Source of the DNA: Meiothermus granaticius NBRC 107808
Lineage (GTDB): Bacteria > Deinococcota > Deinococci > Deinococcales > Thermaceae
Direction: 5' to 3'
Length of the DNA: 64,000 nt
Assembly (NCBI RefSeq): GCF_003574355.1
Contig: NZ_QWLB01000012.1
Coordinates: forward strand, 1 to 64,000
Part shown: positions 1-9,234 of the stretch, one piece after another
Layout of the letters: every line of letters starts with the position of its first letter
Numbering within the stretch: the first letter of the stretch is position 1
The notes under the pieces: generated by a model
Database searches by the model: none
What the model was told of the DNA's origin: nothing
The model's input: the letters and a program-made list of their open reading frames with translations, nothing else
Translations under genes and position numbers: made by a program

Positions 1-525
1 ATTCAGGGGGGCGGGGGTGGGGGCGGGCTGGGTCAGGCGCTGGGCTAAAGGGTCGTTGGGATCAGGCTTACCCAGCGACTCCGCCGCGTCTTTGATGGGG
101 CGGTAACCGGTACAGCGACAGAGGTTGCCGGAGAGGGCCTCGAGGTCAAAGCCCTGGCGTTCCTTGCGGTAGTACTCCGCTGCCATGCTCACCACGAAGC
201 CCGGGGTGCAGTACCCACACTGCGAACCCCCCTGGAGCATGGCGGTTTGCACCGGGTGCAGCCCGTGGGTTTCCAGCCCCTCTACCGTCCAGACCTCCTG
301 CCCGGCCAGGCTCGGCAGCAGCAACAAGCAGCCGTTCACCGACTCGAACCTCGAGGTGTTGCCGTCCGGGCGCAACAACAGCACCGCACAAGCCCCACAC
401 TCCCCCTCGGCGCAGCCCTCCTTGCTGCCGGTCAAGCCGTTGTGCCGCAGCCAGGACAACACCGTGGTGTGGGGATCCACCTCCGAGATCTCTACCGTCT
501 TTCCGTTGAGCTTAAAGCTAAACAC
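1..525 (-). CDS. Xanthine dehydrogenase-type [2Fe-2S] small subunit (partial, C-terminus beyond window)
   Basis: The protein is the two-cluster iron-sulfur subunit of a molybdenum hydroxylase, most likely xanthine dehydrogenase, passing electrons between the molybdenum centre and FAD. Reading from a GTG at 525, 175 codons stay open to the window edge. The plant-type cluster cysteines are C38, C43, C46 and C66; the helical second cluster has C103, C106 and the CRC pair C136/C138 in the typical LSGNLCRCTGYRP context. The GTG is chosen because an AGGAGG box (535-540) lies 9 bases upstream. It follows allantoin-degradation genes on the same strand, which favours purine oxidation over CO or aldehyde oxidation. 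The rest of the protein and the partner subunits would lie left of the window. Confidence 0.88.
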   Translation of the reverse strand, partial: MFSFKLNGKTVEISEVDPHTTVLSWLRHNGLTGSKEGCAEGECGACAVLLLRPDGNTSRFESVNGCLLLLPSLAGQEVWTVEGLETHGLHPVQTAMLQGGSQCGYCTPGFVVSMAAEYYRKERQGFDLEALSGNLCRCTGYRPIKDAAESLGKPDPNDPLAQRLTQPAPTPAPLN

Positions 526-619
526 CCGGTCACGCCTCCTGAGATGGGGCAATTGTACGGCAAAGCCCCCAGAACCCTAAGGGTACGGGCTCCCCTCGAG
601 GGGTCCGGCGGCGACCGCT

Positions 620-1930
620 TCAGTCAATGAAGATCGGCGGGCTGTCTTTGGGTGCGCCCGGTTTCTCCTCGCTGGGCTTGTCCTCGGCGTAGGAGAGGTG
701 GGCCAGGGCCAGGGCCAGGATATAGGTGCCCCGGGCGATATCCTCTGGGGAAGCGTATTCATCGGGGCGGTGGCTAACCCCGTTGCGGCAAGGGATGAAG
801 ATCATGGCGGTAGGGCAGACCCGGGCCATGAACAAGGTGTCGTGGTAAGCTCGGCTCACCATGGGCTTAAACTTGACCCCGGCTTCCCCGCAGGCTGAAG
901 CCAGGGCCCGCAGCACCTCCGTGCCGGACTTGGCCGGTGGGTCCAGGTTGACGATCTGCACGTTGTAGTCTATGCCCCGACGGGTTCCGACCTGCTCGAC
1001 CCCCTGGATGATGCTGCGGATAACCCCGTCGCGGCGCTGAGGATCCACGTCCCGCACGTCGATCTCGAGCCGTACCTGGCTGGGCACACTGTTGACCGCA
1101 TTGGGGTAGACCTCGCACAGCCCGGTGGTGGCCACGGTATTGATGCTGCCGCTGTTCTTGGCAAAGGCCTCCACCCCCAGAATGATCTCGGCCGCCGCGC
1201 ACAGGGCATCCCGGCGTTCAGGCATCAGCACCGTTCCAGCATGCCCTCCCCGCCCCTCTAGGGTGACCCGCAGCGAAGCCGGGGCCGCGATCGCGGTGAC
1301 GATTCCAATGGGTACCTGCTCCTGTTCCAGGGTGGGCCCTTGCTCGATGTGCAGCTCCACGAAGGAGTGATAAAACCCCTCGGGCAAGAGCACCTCATCC
1401 AGATCGGCGGTATATCCGGCGATTTGGCGAAGCTCCTCGAGGCTGCGCCCCTCGCTGTCAGTCAGCTCACGCAGGGAGTCGGGGACCAAGGCCCCCGCCA
1501 GGCCGCGCGAACCCAAGCAGCCGATCCCGAAACGGGTAGGTTCCTCGGCGGTGAAGAGGATCAGCTCGATGCTGCGCTTGGGCTGGAATCCTGCTCGCTG
1601 CAAAGAACGGATGGCCTCGAGGCCCCCCAGCACCCCTACCGTGCCATCGTACATCCCGGCATAGGGAACGGCGTCGTAGTGTGAGCCGGTGGCTACCGCT
1701 GGAAGCTCGGGCGCGGTGCCTTCCCAGCGGGCAAAAAGGTTGCCCAGGCCATCGGCGCGCAGGCTAAGCCCAGCCTCCCGGCACAGCCTGGTGAGATAGG
1801 CCCGGGCTTCCAGGTCGGGTGGGCTGAAGACCACTCGAGTGACCGCGGGTTTGGGGGTGTCGGAATAGGTGGCGAGCTGCTCGAGCTCTTGCAACAAGCG
1901 TTCTGGATCCAGGGAGGGTTTGGGAATCAT
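620..1930 (-). CDS. allC: Allantoate amidohydrolase (M20 family Zn-dependent amidase)
   Basis: Predicted to hydrolyse allantoate to ureidoglycine, CO2 and ammonia in the cytoplasm. At 436 residues it has the M20/AllC length. Metal ligands are visible in TGSHYDAVPYAGMYDG, in the TAEEPTRF glutamate pair, in FVELHIEQGP, and in the C-terminal RNGVSHRPDEYAS. The dimerisation domain carries GRGGHAGTVLMPERRDA, as in the N-carbamoyl-amino-acid and allantoate amidohydrolases. The last 25 residues are a charged Lys/Glu/Pro tail not needed for the fold. Family members include N-carbamoyl-amino-acid hydrolases, so motifs alone do not fix the substrate, but the adjacent allE and allB make allantoate the best call. 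It lies 96 bases after allE. Confidence 0.88.
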   Translation of the reverse strand: MIPKPSLDPERLLQELEQLATYSDTPKPAVTRVVFSPPDLEARAYLTRLCREAGLSLRADGLGNLFARWEGTAPELPAVATGSHYDAVPYAGMYDGTVGVLGGLEAIRSLQRAGFQPKRSIELILFTAEEPTRFGIGCLGSRGLAGALVPDSLRELTDSEGRSLEELRQIAGYTADLDEVLLPEGFYHSFVELHIEQGPTLEQEQVPIGIVTAIAAPASLRVTLEGRGGHAGTVLMPERRDALCAAAEIILGVEAFAKNSGSINTVATTGLCEVYPNAVNSVPSQVRLEIDVRDVDPQRRDGVIRSIIQGVEQVGTRRGIDYNVQIVNLDPPAKSGTEVLRALASACGEAGVKFKPMVSRAYHDTLFMARVCPTAMIFIPCRNGVSHRPDEYASPEDIARGTYILALALAHLSYAEDKPSEEKPGAPKDSPPIFID

Positions 1931-2026
1931 AGCGCGGCCTCGGGCAGGGTCTGCGGAGGTGAAATGGTCACGGCGCCTCCAGTCTACTGCGTTTTTCGTT
2001 TCCCAGACTGCACTTGGAATGCGGGG

Positions 2027-2776
2027 TCAGAGCAGGGCCTCGAGCGAATGCCGGTTTACATCTTTGTAGATCAAGTATTTGGCCTGGGTCTTACCCAGCG
2101 CCCCGAACCACTGGGGACAGTAAGAGGCCATCCAGATCACGTCCCCGGCCACGACCGGATACCACTGCTCGGCCAGGCGGTACACCCCGCCCCCTTCGAG
2201 CATCAGCAGCCCATGCTCCATCACGTGGGTTTCTACAAAAGGCAGGTGGGCTCCTGGTGCGTAGGCCATGGTGTTTACGGCCATATCAAAGGAGAGGTGG
2301 TCGGGCAGCATCTGCCGCACCTGAAGGGCCTCATCCCCCATCAGCGGGGTGCTGGACAGGGTGGGTTCGGCCCCTACGATCACCTCGGGTAGATCCGCGC
2401 CCACCAACGGCTGGTAGGGCTTATCGATCAGCAAAACTCGAGCCGCCGTCTCGGCCTCGAGGCGGTGAGGGACATCGGGGGGAAGGTAAGCGTACCCATC
2501 GCCTTCTAAGCGATGGGTGGTCCCTGCGACCTCGAGCCTCACCGCCCCTTCCAGCACATAGGCGAAACGTTCGATCCCGGCGAGGGCCATCTCCCCCGTA
2601 CCGCCGGCGGGCATCTCGGCGGTGTACATCTTGAAGCGAGCCCCCAGCTCGGGCGAGATGTGCACGATGCAGGGGGTGTTGCTCCAACCGGGGAGGGGCA
2701 CCCGAACAAAGGTGTCGGGGGTGAGCAGGGCGTGGTCAGGTTGAACTCGAGTGCGGGTGGCTCCGGTCAGACTCAT
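2027..2776 (-). CDS. allE: (S)-ureidoglycine aminohydrolase (bicupin)
   Basis: A 249-residue double-cupin enzyme predicted to convert (S)-ureidoglycine to (S)-ureidoglycolate with release of ammonia, the step after allantoate amidohydrolase. The second cupin carries the metal site pattern in HLPFVETHVMEHGLLMLEG (Glu, His, His) with a downstream Gln in YCPQWFGALG. The first cupin (about residues 55-115) looks structural. Its ATG overlaps the allB stop by four bases (ATGA), indicating translational coupling. Length and motif order fit the AllE/UGHY family well. Confidence 0.9.
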   Translation of the reverse strand: MSLTGATRTRVQPDHALLTPDTFVRVPLPGWSNTPCIVHISPELGARFKMYTAEMPAGGTGEMALAGIERFAYVLEGAVRLEVAGTTHRLEGDGYAYLPPDVPHRLEAETAARVLLIDKPYQPLVGADLPEVIVGAEPTLSSTPLMGDEALQVRQMLPDHLSFDMAVNTMAYAPGAHLPFVETHVMEHGLLMLEGGGVYRLAEQWYPVVAGDVIWMASYCPQWFGALGKTQAKYLIYKDVNRHSLEALL

Positions 2777-4194
2777 GGGCTCTCCTTAGGGTCAAAGCTC
2801 GCTGGGGATGGGGGCAATTCTACCCTTGGGCGGATTAGGGTGGGGTCTGCTACCGGGCGCACCATGCCGTCAGCGAACACCGGCTGGCCGCGTATGAAGG
2901 TGCGCTGCACCTTTCCGATGAAGCTCTGGCCCAGGTACGGGCTGAGCTTATGCCGATAGAACAGATCCTCGGGCTGCAGGGTGAAGCTTTGCTGCAGGTC
3001 CGCCAGGGTGAAATCGGCGTCGTAGCCGGGCTCGAGCCGCCCCTTCCCCTCCAGGCCAAACCGCCGGGCGGGGGCCTCGGCCAGCAGGCTGGCGATGGCT
3101 TCTAGCGGCAGCCCCCGGCGGTGCCAGCCCTCGCGGAGCAACACCCCCAGGGTAGACTGGACCCCGGCCACCCCACCCCACTGCGCGAACGCATCCTGGC
3201 CTTGTTTCAGGTGGGCCGGGCTGGGGGAGTGGTCGGAGCCGATGAGGTCTACCTTGCCCTCCAGCACCTGGCTCCACAGCAGCTCCCTCTCGAGCTCACT
3301 GCGCAGGGGCGGGGCACACTTGGTGAGGGCGCTAAACCGCAGCCCGGCCACTTCCCTGGAGGCCAGGCGCTCGAGGTCGGCCTCGCTGAAGGCCAGGTAG
3401 TGGGGGCAGGTCTCGAGGCTCACGTCCACCCCTTGGGCCTTGGCCTCGGCAGCCAGGGCTACCCCACTGCCGGAGCTGATATGCACGATGTGCAGCTTGC
3501 ACTCGGTTTCCCGGGCCAAGATCAGGGCTTGGGCGATGGCCTCGAGCTCGGTGAAGACCGGTCTCGAGGCCAGGTAGTCGTGCCAGGTGGTCTTGCCCTG
3601 TGCGCGCAGGGTTCGCGTGAGGTGGGCGGTCAGTGCATCGCTCTCGGCATGCACGGCTACCGGCAGCCCCAGTTCAGCCGCAACCTTCATGCCCTCGTAG
3701 AGGGTGGCCACGTCGCAGGAGGGGAACTCCGGCAGCCCGGAGTTGGACATGAAGGCCTTGAACCCCACCACCCCCCGCGCGGCCAGCTCGGGCAGGTGCT
3801 CCAGGTTGCCAGGGGTGAGCCCGCCCCACAGCGCGAAATCGGTGGCAGAGAGCGAGCGCATCGCGGCCAGCTTGAGGTCAAAGCTTTCGGCGTCCAGGGT
3901 ACAGGGCACGGAGTTGAGCGGCATGTCCACAAACAGCGTCCCACCCCCTGCGGCCAAGGCCGCGCTGCCGCTGGCGATCCCCTCCCAGTCGGTGTGACCG
4001 GGCTGGTTGAAATGGACATGGACATCAATGGTCCCAGGGAATAGGTGCAGCCCCTCGGCCCGAATCTCCTGGCGGGCCGGCTCAGCGATCTCGGGCTCGA
4101 GCCGAGCAATTTTTCCCTCCGCGATCCCCAGATCGGCCTGGAGAACCCCTTGTGGGCGGACAATCTGCGCTTGGCGAATGATCCACTCGAGCAT
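2773..4194 (-). CDS. allB: Allantoinase (cyclic amidohydrolase)
   Basis: Predicted to open the hydantoin ring of allantoin to give allantoate. The 473-residue protein has the amidohydrolase metal ligands in order: DVHVHFNQPGHTDWEG near residue 60, a likely carboxylated lysine in GVVGFKAFMSNSG, then VAVHAES, HIVHISSG and GSDHSP. The sequence is closer to allantoinase than to dihydroorotase, and the neighbours allE and allC agree. The start has a GGGAGGG box immediately upstream and lies only 8 bases after the purK stop, so it is probably co-translated with the purine biosynthesis genes. Confidence 0.9.
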   Translation of the reverse strand: MLEWIIRQAQIVRPQGVLQADLGIAEGKIARLEPEIAEPARQEIRAEGLHLFPGTIDVHVHFNQPGHTDWEGIASGSAALAAGGGTLFVDMPLNSVPCTLDAESFDLKLAAMRSLSATDFALWGGLTPGNLEHLPELAARGVVGFKAFMSNSGLPEFPSCDVATLYEGMKVAAELGLPVAVHAESDALTAHLTRTLRAQGKTTWHDYLASRPVFTELEAIAQALILARETECKLHIVHISSGSGVALAAEAKAQGVDVSLETCPHYLAFSEADLERLASREVAGLRFSALTKCAPPLRSELERELLWSQVLEGKVDLIGSDHSPSPAHLKQGQDAFAQWGGVAGVQSTLGVLLREGWHRRGLPLEAIASLLAEAPARRFGLEGKGRLEPGYDADFTLADLQQSFTLQPEDLFYRHKLSPYLGQSFIGKVQRTFIRGQPVFADGMVRPVADPTLIRPRVELPPSPASFDPKESP

Positions 4195-4202
4195 ATCCCT
4201 CC

Positions 4203-5288
4203 CTACAGCAGGGCCCCAACCGCAGCGACCCGCTCCGCCAGAACCTCAGCGCTGTCGGCCCGCACGGTGATATGCCCAACCTTGCGCCCAGGCTTGAGGG
4301 CCTTGCCATACCAGTGCAGGTGGGCTCCGGGAACGGCCAACACTCGAGCGGCCTCGGGCTGCTGGCCGATCAGGTTGAGCATGGCGGCATGGCCCCTGGA
4401 GAGGGAAGCCCCCAGGGGCCACCCCAGCAGGGCCCGCAGATGGTTCTCGAATTGGCTGGTCTCGGCCCCTTCGATCGTCCAGTGACCGGAGTTGTGCACC
4501 CGTGGGGCCATCTCGTTGGCCAGGAGCTGGCCTCCTACCTGGAACCACTCGATGGCCAGCACCCCTACGTACTCAAGCCGCTCCAACACCCGCAGGGTGT
4601 AGGCCTCGGCCTGGGCTTGCAATTCAGGGGAGAGGGCCGGGGCCGGGGCCCAGCTCTGGCGCAGAATCCCTTCGCGGTGGGTGTTTTCCACCAGCGGATA
4701 GAAAGCCGTCTCCCCACTTCGGCTTCGTACCGCCAGGCTCGAGACCTCCCGTTCAAACGGAACCCAGCCCTCGAGGATCAAGGGTTGCCCACCGAGCGCG
4801 GTCCAGGCCGGGTCAATGTCGGCCTGCTCCCGCAACACCCGCTGCCCTTTGCCGTCGTAGCCGAGGGTTCGGGTTTTGAGCACGGCGGGCAGACCGGTGC
4901 GCTCCAGCCCGTCCAACAGGTCGTTTTTGCTCAGAACCGGGTAAAACACCGGGGTGGGGAGACCCAACCCCCCCAGGAAGGTCTTTTCCACCACCCGATC
5001 CTGGGCCACCTCGAGGGCCTGCGGCGGCGGGTATACCGGAACCCGCTCCGCCAGAAAACGCGTAGCACCCACGGGGACATTTTCAAACTCGTAGGTGATG
5101 CAGTCGCAGCCTTCGGCAAAGCCAGCCAGGGCGGTGGGGTCGTCATAGGAACCCACCTGGAGCTCGGCCAACTGTCCAGCCGGGGCCTCGGCGGTGGTGT
5201 CAAAAAAGCGGAACTCGAGGCCCAGGGGCAACCCCGCCAAGGCCAGCATCCGCCCCAGTTGTCCGGCCCCCAGCACCCCGATTCTCAT
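4203..5288 (-). CDS. purK: N5-carboxyaminoimidazole ribonucleotide synthase
   Basis: ATP-grasp enzyme of de novo purine synthesis that carboxylates AIR to N5-CAIR using bicarbonate and ATP. The 361-residue length is typical. The N-terminal nucleotide-binding segment is [18 protein letters not shown], and the ATP-grasp core includes [13 protein letters not shown], a glutamate-rich [11 protein letters not shown] segment and the Mg-binding [24 protein letters not shown] region (last part quoted in pieces: [12 protein letters not shown] and EGAETSQFE). It overlaps purE by four bases (ATGA) and leads directly into allB. Confidence 0.95.
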   Translation of the reverse strand: MRIGVLGAGQLGRMLALAGLPLGLEFRFFDTTAEAPAGQLAELQVGSYDDPTALAGFAEGCDCITYEFENVPVGATRFLAERVPVYPPPQALEVAQDRVVEKTFLGGLGLPTPVFYPVLSKNDLLDGLERTGLPAVLKTRTLGYDGKGQRVLREQADIDPAWTALGGQPLILEGWVPFEREVSSLAVRSRSGETAFYPLVENTHREGILRQSWAPAPALSPELQAQAEAYTLRVLERLEYVGVLAIEWFQVGGQLLANEMAPRVHNSGHWTIEGAETSQFENHLRALLGWPLGASLSRGHAAMLNLIGQQPEAARVLAVPGAHLHWYGKALKPGRKVGHITVRADSAEVLAERVAAVGALL

Positions 5289-5779
5289 CGGCCCTCCTGG
5301 GGGTTGGGGTGCTCGAGCACCCGGCGGGTTTGCTCGGCGCGGTAGTGCTGTAGGGCGGCCTTGAACTGGGGGTACTTGCCGGCCAGGATGCTGGCGGCCA
5401 GGAGTGCGGCGTTGACGGCCCCGGCCCGCCCAATGGCCAGGGTGCCCACCGGCACCCCTGCCGGCATCTGCACGATGGAGAGCAGGGAGTCGAGCCCGTT
5501 GAGGGCCCTGGACTCAACCGGTACGCCCAGCACCGGGAGGGGGGTTTTGGCTGCACACATCCCAGGCAGGTGGGCGGCTCCACCGGCCCCGGCGATGATC
5601 ACCTCGAGGCCCCGGCCCTCAGCGGTGGCCGCGTACTCGAAGAGCAGATCGGGGGTGCGGTGGGCCGAGACCACCCGGGTTTCGAAGGGAATGTCCAAGC
5701 GCTCGAGGGTTTGGGCAGCGTGACTCAGGGTTTCCCAGTCTGAGTGCGAACCCATGATGAGGCCAACCAAAGGGTTCAT
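5285..5779 (-). CDS. purE: N5-carboxyaminoimidazole ribonucleotide mutase
   Basis: Converts N5-CAIR to CAIR, the step after PurK. The 164-residue protein starts [15 protein letters not shown] and has the class I signature GSHSDW and the SAHRTPD loop with its catalytic histidine. A longer in-frame reading to 5854 exists, but it would overlap rsfS and adds an unrelated 25-residue leader, so 5779 is preferred. No Shine-Dalgarno is seen. A TATGCT box lies 6 bases before the ATG, which fits the leaderless transcripts common in Deinococcus-Thermus. It is the first gene of the purEK-allBEC-xdh run. Confidence 0.94.
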   Translation of the reverse strand: MNPLVGLIMGSHSDWETLSHAAQTLERLDIPFETRVVSAHRTPDLLFEYAATAEGRGLEVIIAGAGGAAHLPGMCAAKTPLPVLGVPVESRALNGLDSLLSIVQMPAGVPVGTLAIGRAGAVNAALLAASILAGKYPQFKAALQHYRAEQTRRVLEHPNPQEGR

Positions 5780-5847
5780 GCCAGCAGCATACCGCGCCCA
5801 AACTCCAGCCGCCGAGCCCGTCCGGAGATTTGCTACACTGAGGTCGG

Positions 5848-6189
5848 ATGACACAAACCCTCTCTGCCCAGGCCCTTATTGCTGAGATTCGTGCTGCCCT
5901 CGAGGACAAGAAAGCGGAAAAGGTGGTGGCCCTCGATCTGCGAGAAGCCTCCGATTCCTTGGACTATTTCGTGATCGCTACCGGGACCTCACAGCCGCAC
6001 CTGCAAGCCCTCGAGCGGGCCGTGCGCGAACGGCTCGAGGGGGAGGGGATACGGGCCAACAAGGTCGAAGGCCCCAGCCCCAGATGGGTTTTGCTCGACT
6101 ACGGTGAGGTGCTGGTGCACCTGATGAGCCCCGAGGCCCGCGACTACTACGACCTCGAGGGGTTTTGGGCCGACGCCAAGCGGATCTGA
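5848..6189 (+). CDS. rsfS: Ribosomal silencing factor RsfS (Iojap family)
   Basis: A 113-residue RsfS/Iojap protein that binds uL14 on the large ribosomal subunit and blocks subunit joining when nutrients are scarce. The family signature is visible in [21 protein letters not shown] and the C-terminal [24 protein letters not shown] (read here as [12 protein letters not shown] and YYDLEGFW). It is divergent from purE, with about 68 bases between the two starts. GAGGT precedes the ATG by four bases, and a TACACT box sits just upstream. Confidence 0.95.
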   Translation: MTQTLSAQALIAEIRAALEDKKAEKVVALDLREASDSLDYFVIATGTSQPHLQALERAVRERLEGEGIRANKVEGPSPRWVLLDYGEVLVHLMSPEARDYYDLEGFWADAKRI

Positions 6190-6202
6190 GGCCTCAAGGC
6201 TC

Positions 6203-7144
6203 CTAATCCTTTAGCTTTTTTGCGGCCTCGAGCAGGGCCGGAAGCACCTGGTGTACGTCTCCCACCACGCCGTAATCGGTGATTTTGAAGATGGGGGCTT
6301 CGGCGTCCTTATTCACCGCCACGATGTATTTGCTCTTGTTCATCCCGGCCTGGTGCTGCACCGCGCCGGAAACCCCTAGGGCGATATAAACACTGGGTTG
6401 GACGGTTTTACCGGTTTGCCCGACCTGTTCGCCGTAGGGACGCCAGCCCGCATCCACCACCGCTCGAGTTGCCCCTACAGCCCCCCCCAGCACGCTTGCC
6501 AGGGCCTCCACCCCGGCAAAGGCTTCCGCGCTTCCCAGCCCACGCCCGCCGGTAACCACCACCGTGGCTTCGGAGAGCGAGACCCCTTTCTTCTGCTCGG
6601 CTACGCGCTCGAGCACCTCGACCTGAGCCCCAGGCTGCTCTACGGTTAGGGCCTCAATCCCCCCTTGGCCCTGCGGCTCGGCCGGTGGGGTGGTGTTGGG
6701 CTTGGCGGTCAGCACCACCGGGAGGTGGGCGGCCTGTTTCTCGGTGACGCGGTTGAGAAAGCTGTAGCGGCTGGCCAGAACCCTCGAGCCATCGGTGCTG
6801 CTCTCCAGGGTGTCTTCCAAGAGGGCGGCGTTCATCTTCAGGGCCAGCCGGGCGGTCCAGGTACGGCTCTGGCGGCTGGAGGCCACCACCACCACCTGGG
6901 CCCCGGATTTTTGCACCGCCGCATAGGCTGCCGCCGCCCAGCGTTCGGGGGTGTAGCTTCCAACCTCGGCGGTGTAGACGGTGGGGAGGTAGTTTCTGGC
7001 CTCTTCCGCCACCGCTCCCAGATTTTCTCCGATCACCAGGCCGGCGAGATTCCCCAGGCTCGAGAGCTGCCGGGCTCGAGCGATGGCCTCGAGGGCTCCC
7101 TTGCGCAAATGGCTTCCGTCGTGGTCGAGGATGACTAGAATCAT
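6203..7144 (-). CDS. etfA: Electron transfer flavoprotein alpha subunit
   Basis: FAD-carrying subunit that takes electrons from acyl-CoA dehydrogenases and passes them towards quinone via ETF-quinone oxidoreductase. The 313-residue protein has the C-terminal FAD domain with GGRGLGSAEAF, DAGWRPYGEQVGQTGK and IALGVSGAVQHQAGM. It follows etfB after 54 bases, with a GGAGGT box at a suitable distance. The three genes acyl-CoA dehydrogenase, etfB and etfA form one minus-strand operon for fatty-acid oxidation. Confidence 0.95.
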   Translation of the reverse strand: MILVILDHDGSHLRKGALEAIARARQLSSLGNLAGLVIGENLGAVAEEARNYLPTVYTAEVGSYTPERWAAAAYAAVQKSGAQVVVVASSRQSRTWTARLALKMNAALLEDTLESSTDGSRVLASRYSFLNRVTEKQAAHLPVVLTAKPNTTPPAEPQGQGGIEALTVEQPGAQVEVLERVAEQKKGVSLSEATVVVTGGRGLGSAEAFAGVEALASVLGGAVGATRAVVDAGWRPYGEQVGQTGKTVQPSVYIALGVSGAVQHQAGMNKSKYIVAVNKDAEAPIFKITDYGVVGDVHQVLPALLEAAKKLKD

Positions 7145-7198
7145 GCAAACCTCCAGGACACGTTTCAGGGGGGGTGCAGGCCCCCGCCCTGAGGGGCT

Positions 7199-7948
7199 TC
7201 AGATGACTTTGGCTTCTTCATGCAGGAGCCGGATCAGTTGGTTGGCGGCGGCAACGGGGTCTTTGCTGCCATCGATGACCTGATTCAGGCGCTGGCGCTC
7301 CTGGATGGTTTGCTCGAGCACCTCCACCTTGCTCTGAACGCTGAGGGGCACCTTGCGCAGCTCTTTCTTCTTGGCCTTCATGATGCCCGGCAGGGTGGGG
7401 TAGCGGGGCTCGTTCAGGCCCTGCTGGCTGGTGAATACCGCTGGAAGCGGCACCCGCACCAGCTCAGCCCCCTCGTCCAGGTCGTGTTTGGCCTTGGCCT
7501 GGGTTTCCCCCTCGAGCTCGAGCTGGGTCGTCCAGGTCACCACCGGCCAACCCAGGGCCTCGGCCAGGGCCGGGCCCAGGGCCTGAGAGTCCCAGTCGGC
7601 TTGCTGCCCCCCGGTAAACACCAAGGTGGGGGCCTCCTCGCGAATGGTTTCTGCCAGATGCTGGGCTTGGCTGATGGGGTCTACGTATCCCTCAGCCACT
7701 AGGTGCACCGCGCGATCTGCTCCCATGGCCAAAGCGGTGCGCAGGGCCTCTTCAAAGCGCTCGGGGCCCAGCGCCATCACCACCGCCTCGCCGCCGTGGG
7801 CTTCTTTGAGGCGGATGACCTCCTCCACGGCCCACTCGTCCATCCCGTCCAGGATCAGCGTTACCCCACCGAGGCTCACCTGGCCGCCCTCGATCTTGAG
7901 CTTTGCTTCGTTGTCAGGAACCTGCCGCAGGACTGCGATGAATTTCAT
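7199..7948 (-). CDS. etfB: Electron transfer flavoprotein beta subunit
   Basis: Partner of EtfA in the heterodimeric electron carrier; it binds AMP and contains the loop that contacts acyl-CoA dehydrogenases. The 249-residue protein begins MKFIAVLRQVPDNEAKLKI and shows LDGMDEWAVEEVIRLKE and the recognition-loop region near LPGIMKAKKKELRK. GAGAGGA precedes the ATG. It sits 24 bases after the dehydrogenase stop, so the electron donor and acceptor are encoded together. Confidence 0.94.
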   Translation of the reverse strand: MKFIAVLRQVPDNEAKLKIEGGQVSLGGVTLILDGMDEWAVEEVIRLKEAHGGEAVVMALGPERFEEALRTALAMGADRAVHLVAEGYVDPISQAQHLAETIREEAPTLVFTGGQQADWDSQALGPALAEALGWPVVTWTTQLELEGETQAKAKHDLDEGAELVRVPLPAVFTSQQGLNEPRYPTLPGIMKAKKKELRKVPLSVQSKVEVLEQTIQERQRLNQVIDGSKDPVAAANQLIRLLHEEAKVI

Positions 7949-7972
7949 TGTTCCTCTCTTTCATGGGCGACT

Positions 7973-9118
7973 TTAACTGTTCAGGATATGCCGCGCAATG
8001 ATCAAACGCTGGATCTCGTTGGTGCCCTCATAGATCTGGTTGAGCTTCACATCGCGCAGCAGCTTTTCCACCGGGTATTCCTGCATGTAGCCAAAGCCCC
8101 CGTGAATCTGAATGGCCTGATTGGCGGCGTCGAAGGCGATCTCTGAAGCATAGGCCTTCGCGATGGCCGCAGCGTGTGCTTGTGGCAGCTTCTGGTCGGT
8201 GAGCCAGGCCGCGTAGTAGGTGTAGGCTCGAGCTGTCTCGAGGCCCATCAGCATCTCGGCTAGCTTGAACTGCACCGCTTGGAACTGGGCGATGGGCTGG
8301 CCAAACGCCTCCCGTTCTTTGGCGTATTTAGTGGACTCCTCCAAAGCCCGCCGCGCCACCCCCACGCTCCCCGCGGCTACGGGAATGCGGGTTTTGTCTA
8401 GGGTGTTCATGGCCAGCTTGAAGCCGTCCCCCTCCTGGCCCAGCAGGTTCTCGGCCGGAACCCAGCACTCCTCAAAGACCAGCTCGTAGGTTGCCGAGGC
8501 CCGCTGGCCCATCTTGCCGTGCAGCTTATGGGCCCTAAACCCAGGTGTACCCTTATCGACCACCAGGGCCACCACGCCCTTGTGCCGGGCCTCGGGGTTG
8601 ACCGTAGCAAAGACCACCACGAACTCGGCATCCCCGCCGTTGGTGATCCAGGTTTTGCTGCCGTTCAAGATATACCCATCACCGCTTTTCACCGCCCGGG
8701 TGCGCAAGGCGGCCGCATCAGAACCGTTGCCGGGCTCACTCAGGCCAAAGGCAGCCAGGCTGGGCTTCTGGGTCAGCTTCCTGAGGAAGCGCTCCTTCTG
8801 CTCAGAGGAACCGGCCAGCAGCACCGGGGTGATCCCGAGGTCGGAGGCCATGGCGATGGTGTAGATCCCCATGCAACCCCAGGCCAGCTCTTCCCCCAAA
8901 ATGACCTCGTCTACCATCGAGAGCCCGAGCCCACCGTATTCCTCGGGGATGACCGCGTTCAAGAGTCCAACCCCGTGCAGCTTCTCGATCACCGGCCAGG
9001 GCATCTCCTCTTTGGCATCGTAAAGCGCGGCGACCGGGGCGATCTGCTCTTTCGCAAAGCGCCGCGCCAGGGCCTGCAACTGCTTTTGTTCCTCGCTCAG
9101 GGTGAAGTCTATGGCCAT
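7973..9118 (-). CDS. Acyl-CoA dehydrogenase
   Basis: FAD enzyme that oxidises acyl-CoA to trans-2-enoyl-CoA, the first step of beta-oxidation, delivering electrons to EtfAB. The 381-residue protein starts MAIDFTLSEEQKQLQALAR. It has the family motifs GLSEPGNGSDAAALRT and the C-terminal YEGTNEIQRLIIARHIL, whose Glu is the catalytic base in the short- and medium-chain class. An in-frame TTG at 9139 would add seven residues, but the ATG at 9118 matches the family start. No Shine-Dalgarno precedes this ATG directly; a strong AGGAGG lies further upstream with a short overlapping ORF (see findings). Exact chain-length preference cannot be read from motifs. Confidence 0.94.
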   Translation of the reverse strand: MAIDFTLSEEQKQLQALARRFAKEQIAPVAALYDAKEEMPWPVIEKLHGVGLLNAVIPEEYGGLGLSMVDEVILGEELAWGCMGIYTIAMASDLGITPVLLAGSSEQKERFLRKLTQKPSLAAFGLSEPGNGSDAAALRTRAVKSGDGYILNGSKTWITNGGDAEFVVVFATVNPEARHKGVVALVVDKGTPGFRAHKLHGKMGQRASATYELVFEECWVPAENLLGQEGDGFKLAMNTLDKTRIPVAAGSVGVARRALEESTKYAKEREAFGQPIAQFQAVQFKLAEMLMGLETARAYTYYAAWLTDQKLPQAHAAAIAKAYASEIAFDAANQAIQIHGGFGYMQEYPVEKLLRDVKLNQIYEGTNEIQRLIIARHILNS

Positions 9119-9159
9119 ACATGGAAGGCTGAAGGCCAAGGGCCTGGGGCTTTAGGCAT
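9109..9159 (-). other. Possible 16-codon leader ORF overlapping the acyl-CoA dehydrogenase start
   Basis: ATG at 9159 opens a short frame, MPKAPGPWPSAFHVWP, that stops at a TAG 7 bases beyond the A of the dehydrogenase ATG at 9118. The only strong Shine-Dalgarno in this leader, AGGAGG at 9174-9179, lies upstream of this small ORF, though at a long spacing of 14 bases. If translated, termination next to the dehydrogenase start could allow re-initiation. This is inference from layout only. Confidence 0.3.
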
Positions 9160-9234
9160 TCAGCGTTGATTCACCTCCTCGGTAGACTTTGATTTTTCAC
9201 ATCGGCACAACAAATCCTGCACTTTCTTTGACCA

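Noticed and set aside
3121-4044. A 307-codon plus-strand frame opposite allantoinase
   Set aside because: Antisense to a protein with all metal-binding motifs; composition is typical of a shadow frame.
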